Source: Streptococcus cristatus AS 1.3089 (GTDB lineage Bacteria; Bacillota; Bacilli; Lactobacillales; Streptococcaceae). From it: a stretch of DNA of 64,000 nt. The notes under the pieces were generated by a model. The model did no database searches. It was given only the letters and a program-made list of their open reading frames with translations, and was not told where the DNA came from. The stretch is from contig NC_021175.1 of assembly GCF_000385925.1 (NCBI RefSeq), positions 379,501 through 443,500 on the forward strand. Direction: 5' to 3'. The position numbers and the translations under genes were made by a program. This document shows, piece by piece, positions 46,124-55,214 of the stretch (its first letter is position 1; every line of letters starts with the position of its first letter).

Positions 46124-46175
46124 TCACTCGTACTCAGCTCCTCTATGGTGGAGCAGGAAAAACAAGGAGACGCTT

Positions 46176-47243
46176 ATGAAATTAAATGTAAATCTCCCCC
46201 ATCATCCCTATGATATTACCATCGAAAAAGGTGCCTTATCTCAGGCTGGAAACTGGCTGAGTCAGCTTTGGCAACCTCAGAAGGTGGTTATCGTCACGGA
46301 CAATCGAGTGGGCAGACTCTATGCGGAAAAGGTCAAGCTGAGTTTGGCAGCGGCTGGATTTGAGACTTTTGTCTTTGATTTTTTAGAAGGCGAAGCCAGC
46401 AAGAATTTAAAGACGGTCAACAAAGTCTATGAGTTTTTGGTCAAGGTTGGTCTGACCCGCAGTGACGGTATTGTGGCCTTGGGTGGCGGCGTTGTTGGTG
46501 ATTTGGCAGGTTTTGCTGCTTCGACCTATATGCGGGGCATTCATTTCGTGCAGATTCCGACCAGTCTGACAGCTCAAGTGGACTCCTCTATCGGTGGTAA
46601 GACAGGTGTCAATACGCCTTGGGCAAAGAATATGGTCGGGACCTTTACCCAGCCTGACGGAGTTCTGATTGACCCAGATGTCTTGCAGACCTTAGGGCAA
46701 CGTGAATTGATTGAAGGCATGGGCGAGGTAGTCAAGTACGGCTTGATTGAGGATAAGGAACTCTGGGACGAACTGTCAGAAATGGATGGCAGTCCAGAGT
46801 CGATTTTGGAGCATGCAGAGAGCATCATCTACCATTCTTGCGATGTCAAGCGTAAGATTGTGGTCGAGGACGAGCTGGATAATGGCGTCCGCCTCTATCT
46901 GAATTTCGGTCATACTATTGGGCACGCTATCGAAGCGACAGCAGGCTACGGAAAAGTCATGCACGGTGAAGCTGTGGCGATTGGCATGGTACAAGTTTCC
47001 CGCGCCGCTGAAAAGAAAGGCCTCATGCCAGCCGGAATTACAGAAGACATCATCCATATGTGTCAGAAGTTTGGCTTGCCGGTGGATCATGAGCCTTGGG
47101 ATGAAAATGCTCTCTATCAGGCCTTGACCCACGATAAGAAAGCTCGAGGCAACTCTATCAAGCTAGTACTGGTGCCCGAGCTAGGGTCGGCTAGTATTCA
47201 CCAGATTCCGCTGGAAGAGATGAAAGAATTTCTGAAGAAATAA
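46176..47243 (+). CDS. aroB: 3-dehydroquinate synthase
   Basis: 355-residue AroB closes DAHP to 3-dehydroquinate, using NAD+ and a divalent metal. NAD-binding [19 protein letters not shown], the block [20 protein letters not shown], and metal ligands in [11 protein letters not shown] and [12 protein letters not shown] plus [10 protein letters not shown] are seen. AAGGAG precedes the ATG. A 52-base gap with a small GCTCC/GGAGC hairpin separates it from aroE. Confidence 0.95.
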   Translation: MKLNVNLPHHPYDITIEKGALSQAGNWLSQLWQPQKVVIVTDNRVGRLYAEKVKLSLAAAGFETFVFDFLEGEASKNLKTVNKVYEFLVKVGLTRSDGIVALGGGVVGDLAGFAASTYMRGIHFVQIPTSLTAQVDSSIGGKTGVNTPWAKNMVGTFTQPDGVLIDPDVLQTLGQRELIEGMGEVVKYGLIEDKELWDELSEMDGSPESILEHAESIIYHSCDVKRKIVVEDELDNGVRLYLNFGHTIGHAIEATAGYGKVMHGEAVAIGMVQVSRAAEKKGLMPAGITEDIIHMCQKFGLPVDHEPWDENALYQALTHDKKARGNSIKLVLVPELGSASIHQIPLEEMKEFLKK

Positions 47244-47267
47244 GTGCCAGGTGGAGTTTAAGACGAT

Positions 47268-47302
47268 TGGACATTTTAGATGAAAAATAGACAGAATGTC
47301 CA
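47268..47302. repeat. Inverted repeat between aroB and aroC
   Basis: TGGACATT (47268-47275) and AATGTCCA (47295-47302), 8-bp arms. The following TTTT is short, so it may be a weak attenuator or a stability hairpin within the operon. Confidence 0.45.
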
Positions 47303-47332
47303 GTTTTCCATCCCAGAAATAGGAGAAAATGT

Positions 47333-48499
47333 ATGAGATACTTAACTGCAGGAGAATCCCACGGACCACGTCTGACAGCTATTATTGAGGGAGTGCCGGC
47401 TGGTCTTCCTTTGACCGCTGACTATATCAATGCTGAGCTCAAGCGCCGCCAGGGTGGGTACGGCCGCGGTGCCCGCATGAAGATTGAAAGTGACCAAGTT
47501 GAGATTACCTCTGGGGTTCGGCATGGCTTGACCATGGGCGGCCCGATTACCCTCAATGTTACAAATCTGGATCATCAGAAGTGGCTGGAGATTATGAGCG
47601 CAGCGGATGTGGATGAAAAGAAAAAAGGGCTGCGTAAGATTACCAAACCACGCCCTGGCCATGCGGACTTGGTTGGTGGTATGAAATACCGCTTTGATGA
47701 TTTGCGAAATTCTCTAGAGCGCTCTTCTGCCCGCGAAACGACCATGCGTGTAGCTGTTGGAGCAGTAGCCAAGCGCTTACTGGAAGAAATCGGTGTAGAG
47801 GTTGCCAGTCATATCGTGACCTTTGGCGGTATTGATATCGATGTACCAGACAATCTGACTGTAGCAGAAATCAAGGAAAGAGCCGCCCAGTCTGAGGTTT
47901 CCATTGTCAATCCCGAGCGTGAAGAAGAAATCAAGGCCTACATTGATCAAATTAAGAAAGACGGGGATACTATCGGTGGTGTCATTGAGACTGTTGTTGG
48001 CGGTGCGCCGGTCGGTCTAGGCTCCTATGTCCAATGGGACAAGAAGCTGGATGCCAAGATTGCTCAAGGAGTCGTGTCCATCAATGCTTTCAAGGGAGTT
48101 GAGTTTGGCGTGGGCTTTGAAGCCGGCCGTCTCAAGGGCAGTCAAGTCATGGATGAAATCCTTTGGTCTGAGGAAGATGGCTTCACTCGCCGAACCAATA
48201 ATCTAGGCGGCTTTGAGGGCGGTATGACCAATGGTCAGCCAATCGTAGTGCGCGGGGTTATGAAGCCCATTCCAACCCTTTACAAGCCACTGATGAGCGT
48301 GGATATTGAGACCCACGAGCCTTATAAGGCGACAGTGGAACGGAGCGATCCTACGGCTCTTCCAGCGGCGGGTGTTGTCATGGAAAGCGTGGTGGCAACA
48401 GTTTTAGCCACTGAAGTCCTAGAGAAGTTTTCTTCGGACAATTTAGAAGAACTAAAGGATGCAGTAGCCCGCCATCGGGAATTTGTCAAGAACTTTTAG
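47333..48499 (+). CDS. aroC: Chorismate synthase
   Basis: 388-residue AroC converts EPSP to chorismate with reduced FMN. Signature blocks are [18 protein letters not shown] at the N-terminus, [27 protein letters not shown] and [18 protein letters not shown], then [27 protein letters not shown] gives the ribosome site. tyrA follows 16 bases later. Confidence 0.96.
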   Translation: MRYLTAGESHGPRLTAIIEGVPAGLPLTADYINAELKRRQGGYGRGARMKIESDQVEITSGVRHGLTMGGPITLNVTNLDHQKWLEIMSAADVDEKKKGLRKITKPRPGHADLVGGMKYRFDDLRNSLERSSARETTMRVAVGAVAKRLLEEIGVEVASHIVTFGGIDIDVPDNLTVAEIKERAAQSEVSIVNPEREEEIKAYIDQIKKDGDTIGGVIETVVGGAPVGLGSYVQWDKKLDAKIAQGVVSINAFKGVEFGVGFEAGRLKGSQVMDEILWSEEDGFTRRTNNLGGFEGGMTNGQPIVVRGVMKPIPTLYKPLMSVDIETHEPYKATVERSDPTALPAAGVVMESVVATVLATEVLEKFSSDNLEELKDAVARHREFVKNF

Positions 48500-48515
48500 A
48501 AGTAAGGAGAAGGGC

Positions 48516-49622
48516 ATGGAGAGAAAAAGAGTCTATATCGCAGGACTGGGACTGATTGGAGCTTCCTTGGCTCTGGGCATCAGGCGAGCTCATCCTGAAA
48601 TAGAGATTCTTGGCTACAATCGCAGTGAAGAATCGCGCAGAGTTGCATTAGAGCGGGGAATGGTAGATCGGGTAACGGATGATTTTGCGGCCTTTGCTCC
48701 ATTGGCTGATGTGATTATTCTGGCTGTGCCCATCAAGCAGACCATAGCATTTATCAAGGACTTAGCGGAGCTGAACCTGAAGGAAAATGTTATCATCTCC
48801 GATGCTGGATCGACCAAGTTAAGGATTGTGGCTGCAGCAGAAAAGTATCTACAGAATAGACCCGTCCGCTTTGTCGGTGCTCATCCCATGGCCGGAAGTC
48901 ACAAGACCGGAGCCAAGGCCGCCCATGTCACTCTCTTTGAAAATGCCTATTATATTTTCACCCCCTCTAGCCTGACCAAGCCTGGTACGCTTGAGGAAAT
49001 GCAGGACTTACTGAGTGGTCTTAATGCCCGTTTTATCCAGGTGGACGCAGCCGAGCATGACCGAGTGACCAGTCAAATCAGTCATTTTCCGCATATCTTA
49101 GCCTCCAGCCTTATGGAGCAAGCGGCAGCTTATAGCCAAGAGCATGAGCTGACCCAGTCTTTTGCAGCTGGTGGTTTTCGCGATATGACACGGATTGCAG
49201 AGAGTGAGCCAGGTATGTGGACCTCTATCCTCTTGACAAATCCTGAAGCCATTTTGGAGCGGATGGAAGATTTTAAAAACCAGCTAGACAAGGTTGCCGC
49301 AGCGATTGAGGCTAAGGACGAGACAGCTATCTGGGAATTTTTCGACCGAGGCCGGCAAAGCCGCAAGCAGATGGAAATTCATAAGCGGGCTGGTGTGGAT
49401 AGCTTTTATGACCTCTTTATCAACGTTCCTGATGAAGAAGGAGCCATTCTTGGTGTGCTAGAATTACTAAGAGGAACTTCCGTCGTCAATATCCGTATCA
49501 ACGAGGAAAACCGCGAAGATACCCACGGTATTCTGCAAATTACCTTTAAAAATCGCCAAGACTTGGAAAAATCTGCTAAAATAGTAAGAGAAAATACTGT
49601 TTATGAAGTATTTTTGGACTAA
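48516..49622 (+). CDS. tyrA: Prephenate dehydrogenase
   Basis: 368-residue TyrA oxidises prephenate to 4-hydroxyphenylpyruvate for tyrosine. YIAGLGLIGASLALGIRR is the NAD loop, GAHPMAGSHKTG and SQISHFPHILASSLM are substrate-site blocks, and the C-terminal region from about residue 293 (NVPDEEGAILGVLELL) is an ACT-type regulatory domain, so tyrosine feedback is plausible. The ATG after AAGGAGAAGGGC was chosen over an upstream frame inside aroC. Confidence 0.95.
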   Translation: MERKRVYIAGLGLIGASLALGIRRAHPEIEILGYNRSEESRRVALERGMVDRVTDDFAAFAPLADVIILAVPIKQTIAFIKDLAELNLKENVIISDAGSTKLRIVAAAEKYLQNRPVRFVGAHPMAGSHKTGAKAAHVTLFENAYYIFTPSSLTKPGTLEEMQDLLSGLNARFIQVDAAEHDRVTSQISHFPHILASSLMEQAAAYSQEHELTQSFAAGGFRDMTRIAESEPGMWTSILLTNPEAILERMEDFKNQLDKVAAAIEAKDETAIWEFFDRGRQSRKQMEIHKRAGVDSFYDLFINVPDEEGAILGVLELLRGTSVVNIRINEENREDTHGILQITFKNRQDLEKSAKIVRENTVYEVFLD

Positions 49623-49640
49623 AAAGAAATGGAGAATCTT

Positions 49641-49976
49641 ATGACAAATATCTATGATTTAGCCAATGAACTCAGTCGTGGACTTCGCGAAATGCCAGAA
49701 TACAAAGCCGTAGTAGAAAGCAAGCAGGCTATCAATGCGGACAGTGAAGCCAAAGCTATTTTTGATGACTACCTAGCTTTCCAGAAAGAGCTGCAGCAAC
49801 TGGCTCAAACAGGTCAAATGCCGACTCCAGATATTCAGGAAAAAATGCAGAGTTTTGGAGATAAAATTCAAGGAAATGATCTTTTGTCAGCTTTCTTTAA
49901 CAAGCAGCAACAACTCTCTGTCTACTTGTCTGATATTGAACGGATTATTTTTGAACCGATTCAGGAACTATTCTAA
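49641..49976 (+). CDS. YlbF/YmcA-family protein
   Basis: 111-residue helical protein of the YlbF/YmcA (Com_YlbF) family: [20 protein letters not shown], a [20 protein letters not shown] block and a hydrophobic C-terminus. In Bacillus such proteins form a complex that directs RNase Y; the streptococcal role is not shown here. GGAG at 49631 sets the ATG at 49641. It is the last gene of the aro operon before a terminator. Confidence 0.88.
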   Translation: MTNIYDLANELSRGLREMPEYKAVVESKQAINADSEAKAIFDDYLAFQKELQQLAQTGQMPTPDIQEKMQSFGDKIQGNDLLSAFFNKQQQLSVYLSDIERIIFEPIQELF

Positions 49977-50000
49977 TAGAAGAAGTTCTAAAATTAGATG

Positions 50001-50035
50001 AAACCAAGAAGCCGGATTTGGCTTTCTTGGTTTTT
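50001..50035 (+). terminator. Terminator of the aro operon
   Basis: AAACCAAGAAGCC pairs with GGCTTTCTTGGTTT (one bulge), then TTT. Confidence 0.85.
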
Positions 50036-50233
50036 CTGTGCTTTAGAAAGGCTATTAAGACTGAAAATGAGTATTTTTAATGCAAGAAAGAGGTAGAAAC
50101 TAAGGTACTCTCTATAAAATCAGATTATAGCAACAATTAAAATATATTGGCTGACTTTCTATTTACTATTGCCTCTAGGGCTGATATAATAATCAAAAAA
50201 ACGCTTACACTCTGATTTTTGAAAGGAACTGGT

Positions 50234-50719
50234 ATGACTTTAGAAACAAGAAAGATTGCTATTCAAGATACATATGGCGACCGATTTCAACATTGCTGGG
50301 GCTGTGGCCCTAAGAATGAACTAGGTCTGCATTTAAAGACTTATCCTAGCTTGGATGGGAAGGAATGTGTCACTAGAATACGACCAGAATCTCACTACAC
50401 TGGTGGTGTGCCAGCCAATCTCTTTGGTGGCATGATTGCTATGATTTTTGATTGCCATGGAACGGCTTCAGCGGCTTGGTTTGCCCATCAAGAGAAAGGC
50501 TTAGACTTGACCGAAGATACAGTTATTGGACGCTTTATCACAGCTCGCTTAGAAGTTGATTACCAGAGCCCGACGCCTATTGACCAAGAAATCATCGTCA
50601 CTTCGCATCTTGAGGAGTTGGGAGCAAGGAAAGCTATAATCGTCATGGAGATGTCAGTTGCAGGACAGCAAAGAGCCAAGGCTAGAATGATAGCAGTTGC
50701 AGTGAAAGATCATATGTAG
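50234..50719 (+). CDS. PaaI-type HotDog thioesterase
   Basis: 161-residue HotDog-fold protein of the PaaI/4HBT family. HCWGCGPKNELGLHLK near the start, GGVPANLFGGMIAMIFDCHGTASAAW (helix with the catalytic acidic residue in many members) and LEVDYQSPTPIDQEI are visible. It likely cleaves an acyl-CoA or related thioester; substrate unknown. AAAGGA sets the ATG at 50234. It stands alone between the aro operon terminator and its own hairpin. Confidence 0.85.
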   Translation: MTLETRKIAIQDTYGDRFQHCWGCGPKNELGLHLKTYPSLDGKECVTRIRPESHYTGGVPANLFGGMIAMIFDCHGTASAAWFAHQEKGLDLTEDTVIGRFITARLEVDYQSPTPIDQEIIVTSHLEELGARKAIIVMEMSVAGQQRAKARMIAVAVKDHM

Positions 50720-50721
50720 TC

Positions 50722-50757
50722 AAATTCCCTTGATGCATTGTATCAAGGAAATTTTAG
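50722..50757 (+). terminator. Terminator after the thioesterase gene
   Basis: AAATTCCCTTGAT pairs with ATCAAGGAAATTT (one mismatch), overlapping a short T run. Confidence 0.75.
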
Positions 50758-50784
50758 TATGTTTGAGTAATCTTATCTTGATTT

Positions 50785-50813
50785 TTGCAATGGGAGCATT
50801 ATTTTGGTATAAT
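50785..50813 (+). promoter_or_regulatory. Promoter of ssrA
   Basis: TTGCAA (50785-50790), 17-bp spacer ending TTGG, TATAAT (50808-50813). Transcription would begin just before the mature tmRNA 5' end. Confidence 0.85.
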
Positions 50814-50826
50814 AGTTTATTGTCTT

Positions 50827-51172
50827 GGGGTCGTTACGGATTCGACAGGCATTATGAGGCATATTTTGCGACTCATCTAGCGGATGTAAAACGCCAGTTA
50901 AATATAACTGCAAAAAATAACAATTCTTACGCTTTAGCTGCTTAAAAACCAGCCAGCGTGACCTGATTCGGATTGCTTGTGTCTGATGACAGGTCTTATT
51001 ATGAGCAAGCTACGGTAAAATCAAGTCTAGGGATTTTACAAGAGATTGATAGACTCGCTTAGCTTGGGCTTGAGCCATGTGTCAAAGCTAAGTTAAATGA
51101 AGACATGGCCTATGGTCGTAGACAAATGTGTTGGCAGGTGTTTGGACGTGGGTTCGACTCCCACCGGCTCCA
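50827..51172 (+). ncRNA. ssrA: Transfer-messenger RNA (tmRNA)
   Basis: Rescues stalled ribosomes and tags the unfinished protein for proteolysis. The 5' end GGGGTCGTTACGGATTCGAC and the 3' end GGGTTCGACTCCCACCGGCTCC form the tRNA-like part; the acceptor stem pairs GGGGTCG with CGGCTCC. The tag frame at 50910-50945 encodes AKNNNSYALAA and stop. The terminal CCA is not fully encoded beyond the discriminator A. The pseudoknot region lies between. Confidence 0.96.
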
Positions 51173-51194
51173 TTTTTGGTTTCTAAACCTTTCT

Positions 51195-51220
51195 GAAACG
51201 TTGATTTATCAGCGTTTTTT
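51195..51220 (+). terminator. Terminator after ssrA
   Basis: AACGTTGAT pairs with ATCAGCGTT, followed by TTTT. Confidence 0.82.
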
Positions 51221-51271
51221 ATTTTGTACTTTCTAAACCTTCCCGAACCTTTTCGAAAAAGGGATACAACA

Positions 51272-51448
51272 AGAGGCTGGGACAAAAGTCCTAGCCTCTC
51301 AATTGTCTTTGGATTGTCGAGCAAGACGCAGTGGTTGAGTGGGCTCTACTAGGCTGATTTCATCAGCTTTTACAGCCCTACTCAACTGTGCGGAGGTGGG
51401 ACGACGAAATCGAATTCTAACGAATTACCGATTTCTGTCCCACTCTCT
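51272..51448 (-). repeat. 177-bp three-hairpin repeat, copy B
   Basis: Same element as at 43162 and 63675 but inverted: starts AGAGGCTGGGACAAAAG and ends CTGTCCCACTCTCT. It differs from copies A and C by only a few bases. It lies downstream of the ssrA terminator. Confidence 0.92.
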
Positions 51449-51762
51449 AAAAATCAATATAATTAGCGAAGCGTTCTCTCATATCCTTCTTTGAAAATCG
51501 AATAGAGCGCATGAAACAGATGTCCTTTATAATGGTCTTCAACCTATCAAAATAGAGCAAAAGATATGTCACTCTGTTTTCTCAAAAATTAAAGGATTTG
51601 ATAATCTTCTAAAATATGATATACTAGTAAAGTTGAAGGAGTTTTTCGGATTTTTAGAAAGAGTTAGGAAGAGGGCTAGAAAACAAAAGTGTATTGATTT
51701 TAAAGCTTTCCTGACTTCTCCACTAAACTCCATAGGGATATGTAAATGAGGTTTTTGATGAT
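51449..51762 (+). promoter_or_regulatory. Intergenic gap with a promoter before the DUF695 gene
   Basis: No gene found. An extended -10, TGATATACT, ends at 51625, about 137 bases before the DUF695/RraB start, with GTTGAAGGAG after it. Nothing else in the stretch is recognised. Confidence 0.5.
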
Positions 51763-52587
51763 ATGAGTTTTTTTGGAAAAATCTTAGGGACAAGTCAAGA
51801 CAGTCATCTACCCATTGAGGAGATTTCTGCTGATTTAGAGAATCTTCCGAATGAATGGGGCTCTTTTTCGACTCTGATTGACGGGCGAATGGCTAGTATA
51901 CGTCTAAATTTAGCGTTGGATTCTGTCGCTCCCTATCCATCTTATACTTATGCACTACGTTTGAAAATCGCTATTTTGAATGTTGATCCAGAAACAGGTT
52001 TTCCAGATTATGATGAATTTTCTAATCTGAACCTTATCGAAGATCGTCTTTCAGAAGCGATGAAGCGCATTGCGGCTATCTATGTCGGAGTGGTTATCAC
52101 AGATGGTCATATTGAGTTTTATTATTATTTGAAAAATAGAGAAAAACATATGCCTGTCATTGCTCAGGTGATGGAGCAATTTTCTAAGTATCAGTATAGT
52201 TCAGCTACCTTAGTGGATCCTGACTGGAAACAATACTTTGACTTCTTGTATCCAAATGAGTATGAGTATCAATCTATTTTAAACCAACGCATCTGGTATC
52301 GCTTAGAAAAAGACGGGGATGACCACAGTCAACTAAGGGAAATCACTCATAAGTTTAGTTTTGAGACTTACGAAGATCGTGTTTCATTTATGGGGGATGT
52401 CTCTGCTCTCGATTATGATGTTTCTTCTAAAAAGAAAAAAGAAGGCGATCCTCGACCTTATAAACTGAAAATAGCGCGATTTGATACTACCGAGCTCCCT
52501 AGCATCAACCAACATGTTTGGGAATTAATAGAAATTTCGAAAAAATATAACGGAAAGTATAGCGGCTGGAGCTGCAATGTGGTATAA
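51763..52587 (+). CDS. DUF695 and RraB-domain protein
   Basis: 274-residue protein. The N-terminal half is DUF695-like (SFFGKI...NEWGSFSTLIDGRMASIRLNL; FYYYLKNREK), and the C-terminal half, from about residue 180, resembles RraB (YEDRVSFMGDV, DTTELPSINQHVWELIEISK, YSGWSCNVV). RraB inhibits RNase E in E. coli, but streptococci generally use RNase Y, so the target here is unclear. TGAGG stands 13 bases before the ATG. The tRNA promoter overlaps its stop codon. Confidence 0.8.
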   Translation: MSFFGKILGTSQDSHLPIEEISADLENLPNEWGSFSTLIDGRMASIRLNLALDSVAPYPSYTYALRLKIAILNVDPETGFPDYDEFSNLNLIEDRLSEAMKRIAAIYVGVVITDGHIEFYYYLKNREKHMPVIAQVMEQFSKYQYSSATLVDPDWKQYFDFLYPNEYEYQSILNQRIWYRLEKDGDDHSQLREITHKFSFETYEDRVSFMGDVSALDYDVSSKKKKEGDPRPYKLKIARFDTTELPSINQHVWELIEISKKYNGKYSGWSCNVV

Positions 52588-52588
52588 T
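52583..52588 (+). promoter_or_regulatory. -10 box of the tRNA-Ser gene
   Basis: TGTGGTATAAT; the TATAAT overlaps the TAA stop of the preceding gene. About 38 bases before the mature tRNA. No clear -35. Confidence 0.65.
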
Positions 52589-52625
52589 GGATAAAGCTTT
52601 GAGAAAGCGGGTCTTTCTCTTTTAT

Positions 52626-52713
52626 GGAAGATTACTCAAGAGGCTTAAGAGGCTGTGTTGGAAACGCAGTAGGCGTGTAAAAGCGTGCGTGGGTTCGAAT
52701 CCCATGTCTTCCG
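52626..52713 (+). tRNA. tRNA-Ser (GGA)
   Basis: 88-nt tRNA with a long variable arm, as expected for serine. Acceptor GGAAGAT pairs with GTCTTCC (one G-U). The anticodon stem CTGTG/CGCAG encloses loop TTGGAAA, anticodon GGA at 52660-52662, reading UCC and UCU. The T arm is TGGGTTCGAATCCCA. The discriminator base is G; CCA is not encoded. Confidence 0.96.
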
Positions 52714-52726
52714 TTGTATTTCAAGA

Positions 52727-52747
52727 AGCGCCTAAAGGCGTTTTTTT
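52727..52747 (+). terminator. Terminator after tRNA-Ser
   Basis: CGCC-TAAA-GGCG stem-loop followed by seven T. Confidence 0.88.
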
Positions 52748-52923
52748 GATAGCAGGACGAAGAACGACAATCACTTTGTTTAATGCTAGACTCCGAGAAT
52801 ATAGAAGTAAGGATAGTATGCAAGCAATCAGATGGATTCGTTTCCATCTTTTTTATTTGATAAAAACCTTGAAATTTTTCTGAAAAGGAGTAAACTGTAC
52901 ATAGAAAGTTTCGGAGGTTCTGC

Positions 52924-53304
52924 ATGAAGTTATATGTCCAGTTGATGATTATTTTCTCGATTTCCATCATTGGAGAGGGGATATCAAGTGTCTTCCATCT
53001 TCCCATTCCAGGTAGTATTATCGGCTTAATCTTGCTATTTCTTGCTTTGCAGTTTAAGTTATTGAGACTCCGACATGTCAGTATGGTCGGCAACTTTCTG
53101 TTAGCCAATATGACCATTCTTTTTCTACCTCCGGCTGTAGGGATTATGGATAAGTTTCATGTGATTGCCCCTTATCTGCTGCCAATTATTCTGATTATCC
53201 TCGGCGCTATTGTCTTAAATATGGTCGTCATTGCCCTTGTCGTACAGTTCATCAAGCAGCATTTTGAAGGCGATTATGAGGAAGGAGGGGTGGATCATGT
53301 CTAA
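52924..53304 (+). CDS. lrgA: Holin-like protein LrgA
   Basis: 126-residue CidA/LrgA-family membrane protein with four hydrophobic segments; GEGISSVFHLPIPGSIIGLILLF (around residues 18-40) is the family core. LrgA and LrgB act together; in S. mutans they are tied to pyruvate uptake and cell lysis control. CGGAGGTTCTGC gives the ribosome site. The gene overlaps lrgB by 8 bases. No LytST genes are in the window. Confidence 0.92.
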   Translation: MKLYVQLMIIFSISIIGEGISSVFHLPIPGSIIGLILLFLALQFKLLRLRHVSMVGNFLLANMTILFLPPAVGIMDKFHVIAPYLLPIILIILGAIVLNMVVIALVVQFIKQHFEGDYEEGGVDHV

Positions 53305-53992
53305 TCTATGGAGTAACCCGTTATTTGGGCTTGCCTTGTCCATTTTTGCCTACCTCATTGGGATGCTGATTTTCCGCAGATTTCCTCATCCTTTGACAAC
53401 GCCTCTCCTTTTAGCAGCGATTTTGGTTATTGCTTTCTTGAAATTAACAGGTATTTCTTATAAGGACTACTATGTCGGTGGGGCTTATTTGAATAATTTA
53501 ATCGTTCCGTCAACGGTTGCTTTGGGGATTCCGCTGTACAAAACCTTTCACCTGATGAAGCACCACGCTCGCAGTATTCTGCTAGGAACCTTTGTGGCTG
53601 TAGTGGTCAATACGACTTTCACGGCTCTGCTCGCGAAATTCTTCGGGATGGACTTCTTTTTAGCGATTTCCCTATTTCCAAAATCTGTCACAACAGCGAT
53701 GGCAGTGGGTATTACTGATAAAATGCAGGGCTTGACAACCGTCACTCTGGTTGTTGTTGTGGCGACAGGTATTTTGACAAGTGTCATGGGACCAACTATT
53801 CTGAAACTGCTAAAAATTAAGGATCCAGTAGCAGTTGGTCTAGCTTTAGGTGGCACGGGGCATGCAGTTGGTACCGGAACGGCTTTCAAATATGGACATG
53901 TTGCTGGAGCTATGGCAGGTCTTGCAATCGGCGTGACAGGAATCATGTATGTGATCGTCAGTCCAATCGTCGCAGCTATTATCTTAAAATAA
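53297..53992 (+). CDS. lrgB: Antiholin-like protein LrgB
   Basis: 231-residue LrgB/CidB-family protein with about six hydrophobic segments. FGMDFFLAISLFPKSVTTAMA and GTGHAVGTGTAFKYG are strongly conserved family blocks. It works with LrgA at the membrane. The start ATG at 53297 follows GGAGGGGTGG inside the end of lrgA; a longer upstream frame over lrgA was rejected. Confidence 0.92.
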   Translation: MSNLWSNPLFGLALSIFAYLIGMLIFRRFPHPLTTPLLLAAILVIAFLKLTGISYKDYYVGGAYLNNLIVPSTVALGIPLYKTFHLMKHHARSILLGTFVAVVVNTTFTALLAKFFGMDFFLAISLFPKSVTTAMAVGITDKMQGLTTVTLVVVVATGILTSVMGPTILKLLKIKDPVAVGLALGGTGHAVGTGTAFKYGHVAGAMAGLAIGVTGIMYVIVSPIVAAIILK

Positions 53993-54040
53993 AAAAACAT
54001 GAAGCAGTATTTCTGGGAAATCTTGCTTCATGTTTTTATT
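53991..54040. terminator. Bidirectional terminator between lrgB and the flavin reductase
   Basis: AAACATGAAGCA (53995-54006) pairs with TGCTTCATGTTT (54024-54035), with an A run on the left and T run on the right, serving both convergent genes. Confidence 0.88.
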
Positions 54041-54045
54041 TTATC

Positions 54046-54594
54046 TTAGTTGATAGCTGCTAGGAGGGCATCTGCTTGGGCAGACAGCTCAACGAGTTTG
54101 TCTTCTGCAATAGTCAGTTGACCAGTTCCCCAAGCTTCTGGATTGATACCGACACCAGTAAATTGGTCTACTACATTCATACGAATGAATGGAAAGAGGC
54201 TACGGTAGTGCTTGAAGACCTCGTCAGGTGAAGTGCCGTTAGCAACAGACGAGACAGTCACCACTTTGGCGTTGAGGGCAGAAGGACCGCTTGGATCTGA
54301 CAAATCAAGCGCGCGTGAAGTCCAGTCGAGCAAGTTTTTCACAACGCCTGGGATAGCCCAGTTGTAGACAGGTGAGAAGATCCAGATAGCATCGGCTGCA
54401 AGGATTTCTTCACGAACCTTAGCAACAGCAGCTGGAGCTGGACTTTCGAGGTCTTGGTTAAAAAATGGAACATCCTTGTAATCAAGATAAGATACCTCAG
54501 CTTTACCAGCTAGAGCTTTTTCTGCTTGAGCTGCCAACTGATGATTGAATGAACCTTGACGAAGTGAGCCAACAATAAATAGTACTTTAGACAT
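54046..54594 (-). CDS. NADPH-dependent FMN reductase family protein
   Basis: 182-residue flavodoxin-like oxidoreductase. [18 protein letters not shown] is the FMN phosphate loop and [20 protein letters not shown] the second flavin-site block. It reduces FMN, quinones or azo compounds with NAD(P)H; the physiological substrate is unknown. The start is ATG at 54594 with GAGGACAC before it. The MarR gene upstream on the same strand probably controls it. Confidence 0.9.
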   Translation of the reverse strand: MSKVLFIVGSLRQGSFNHQLAAQAEKALAGKAEVSYLDYKDVPFFNQDLESPAPAAVAKVREEILAADAIWIFSPVYNWAIPGVVKNLLDWTSRALDLSDPSGPSALNAKVVTVSSVANGTSPDEVFKHYRSLFPFIRMNVVDQFTGVGINPEAWGTGQLTIAEDKLVELSAQADALLAAIN

Positions 54595-54682
54595 AAATGT
54601 GTCCTCCATTTTATCTTTATTTTAAGAGGTCTCCCTCTTGTTACTGTCTATGTTACAACAATTATCACTAATTAGCAATAAT

Positions 54683-55129
54683 TTAGCTCAGCTTTTTGAA
54701 AGTTTTTAAAATCCGCACCAAATCTTCTTTGTCGTTTTGGGAGAGGAGGTCAGTCATGTGGCGGATATTGGCCATGTGCTCTGGTAGGACAGCCTCGATT
54801 TTTTTCTGGCCTTGATCAGTTAGTTGAATGCGAAAGGAACGGCGGTCATTGGGATCACAGCTACGACTAATCCAGCCATCTCTTTCCATATTTTTGATAA
54901 CGACCGTCATATTTCCCGAAGTAGCCAGCATGCTGTCAATCAAATCTTGAATCCGCAACTCTCCTTTGCTATATAAGGTTTCTAAAACGGAAAATTGGGT
55001 TGGCGTCAAATTGTGCTTTTTAAAAATTTGAGCTTCGAGATTACGAATGGTGCGCTCCGCCTTATGGAGCACGATAATTGTCTTGAGGTCCAGTAGAGTA
55101 TCCTTGTCTAGGTTTTCAGTTATTTTCAT
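54683..55129 (-). CDS. MarR-family transcriptional regulator
   Basis: 148-residue MarR regulator. NLTPTQFSVLETLYSKGELR leads into the helix-turn-helix IQDLIDSMLATSGNMTVVIKNM and wing SRSCDPNDRRSFRIQLT. It lies just upstream of the flavin reductase on the same strand; such pairs often respond to quinones or oxidants. TAAAAT ends 6 bases before the ATG and no ribosome site is present, so the message is probably leaderless. TTTATCA/TGATAAA copies (55139-55145 and 55168-55174) flank its promoter as possible operator halves. Confidence 0.9.
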   Translation of the reverse strand: MKITENLDKDTLLDLKTIIVLHKAERTIRNLEAQIFKKHNLTPTQFSVLETLYSKGELRIQDLIDSMLATSGNMTVVIKNMERDGWISRSCDPNDRRSFRIQLTDQGQKKIEAVLPEHMANIRHMTDLLSQNDKEDLVRILKTFKKLS

Positions 55130-55135
55130 AGCAAC

Positions 55136-55164
55136 ATTTTATCAATAAGTAGTAATAAATGCAA
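55136..55164 (-). promoter_or_regulatory. Promoter of the second marR gene (leaderless type)
   Basis: Minus strand: TTGCAT (55164-55159), 17-bp spacer ending TGA, TAAAAT (55141-55136). Expected start point is the A of the ATG at 55129. Confidence 0.7.
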
Positions 55165-55202
55165 ATGTGATAAAAGTCCTAGAAAAATCAGGCTATTTGT
55201 AG

Positions 55203-55208
55203 TATAAT
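55203..55208 (+). promoter_or_regulatory. -10 box of the YpmB-like gene (leaderless type)
   Basis: TATAAT followed by six bases and then the GTG start at 55215, with no ribosome site. Confidence 0.6.
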
Positions 55209-55214
55209 GATTCA

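Noticed and set aside
51088..51324. Minus-strand open frame across tmRNA and repeat copy B
   Set aside because: It covers the tmRNA 3' domain and repeat sequence, with no ribosome site.
53231..53296. Upstream start for lrgB
   Set aside because: It overlaps the last part of lrgA in another frame; the ATG at 53297 after GGAGGGG fits LrgB homologues.
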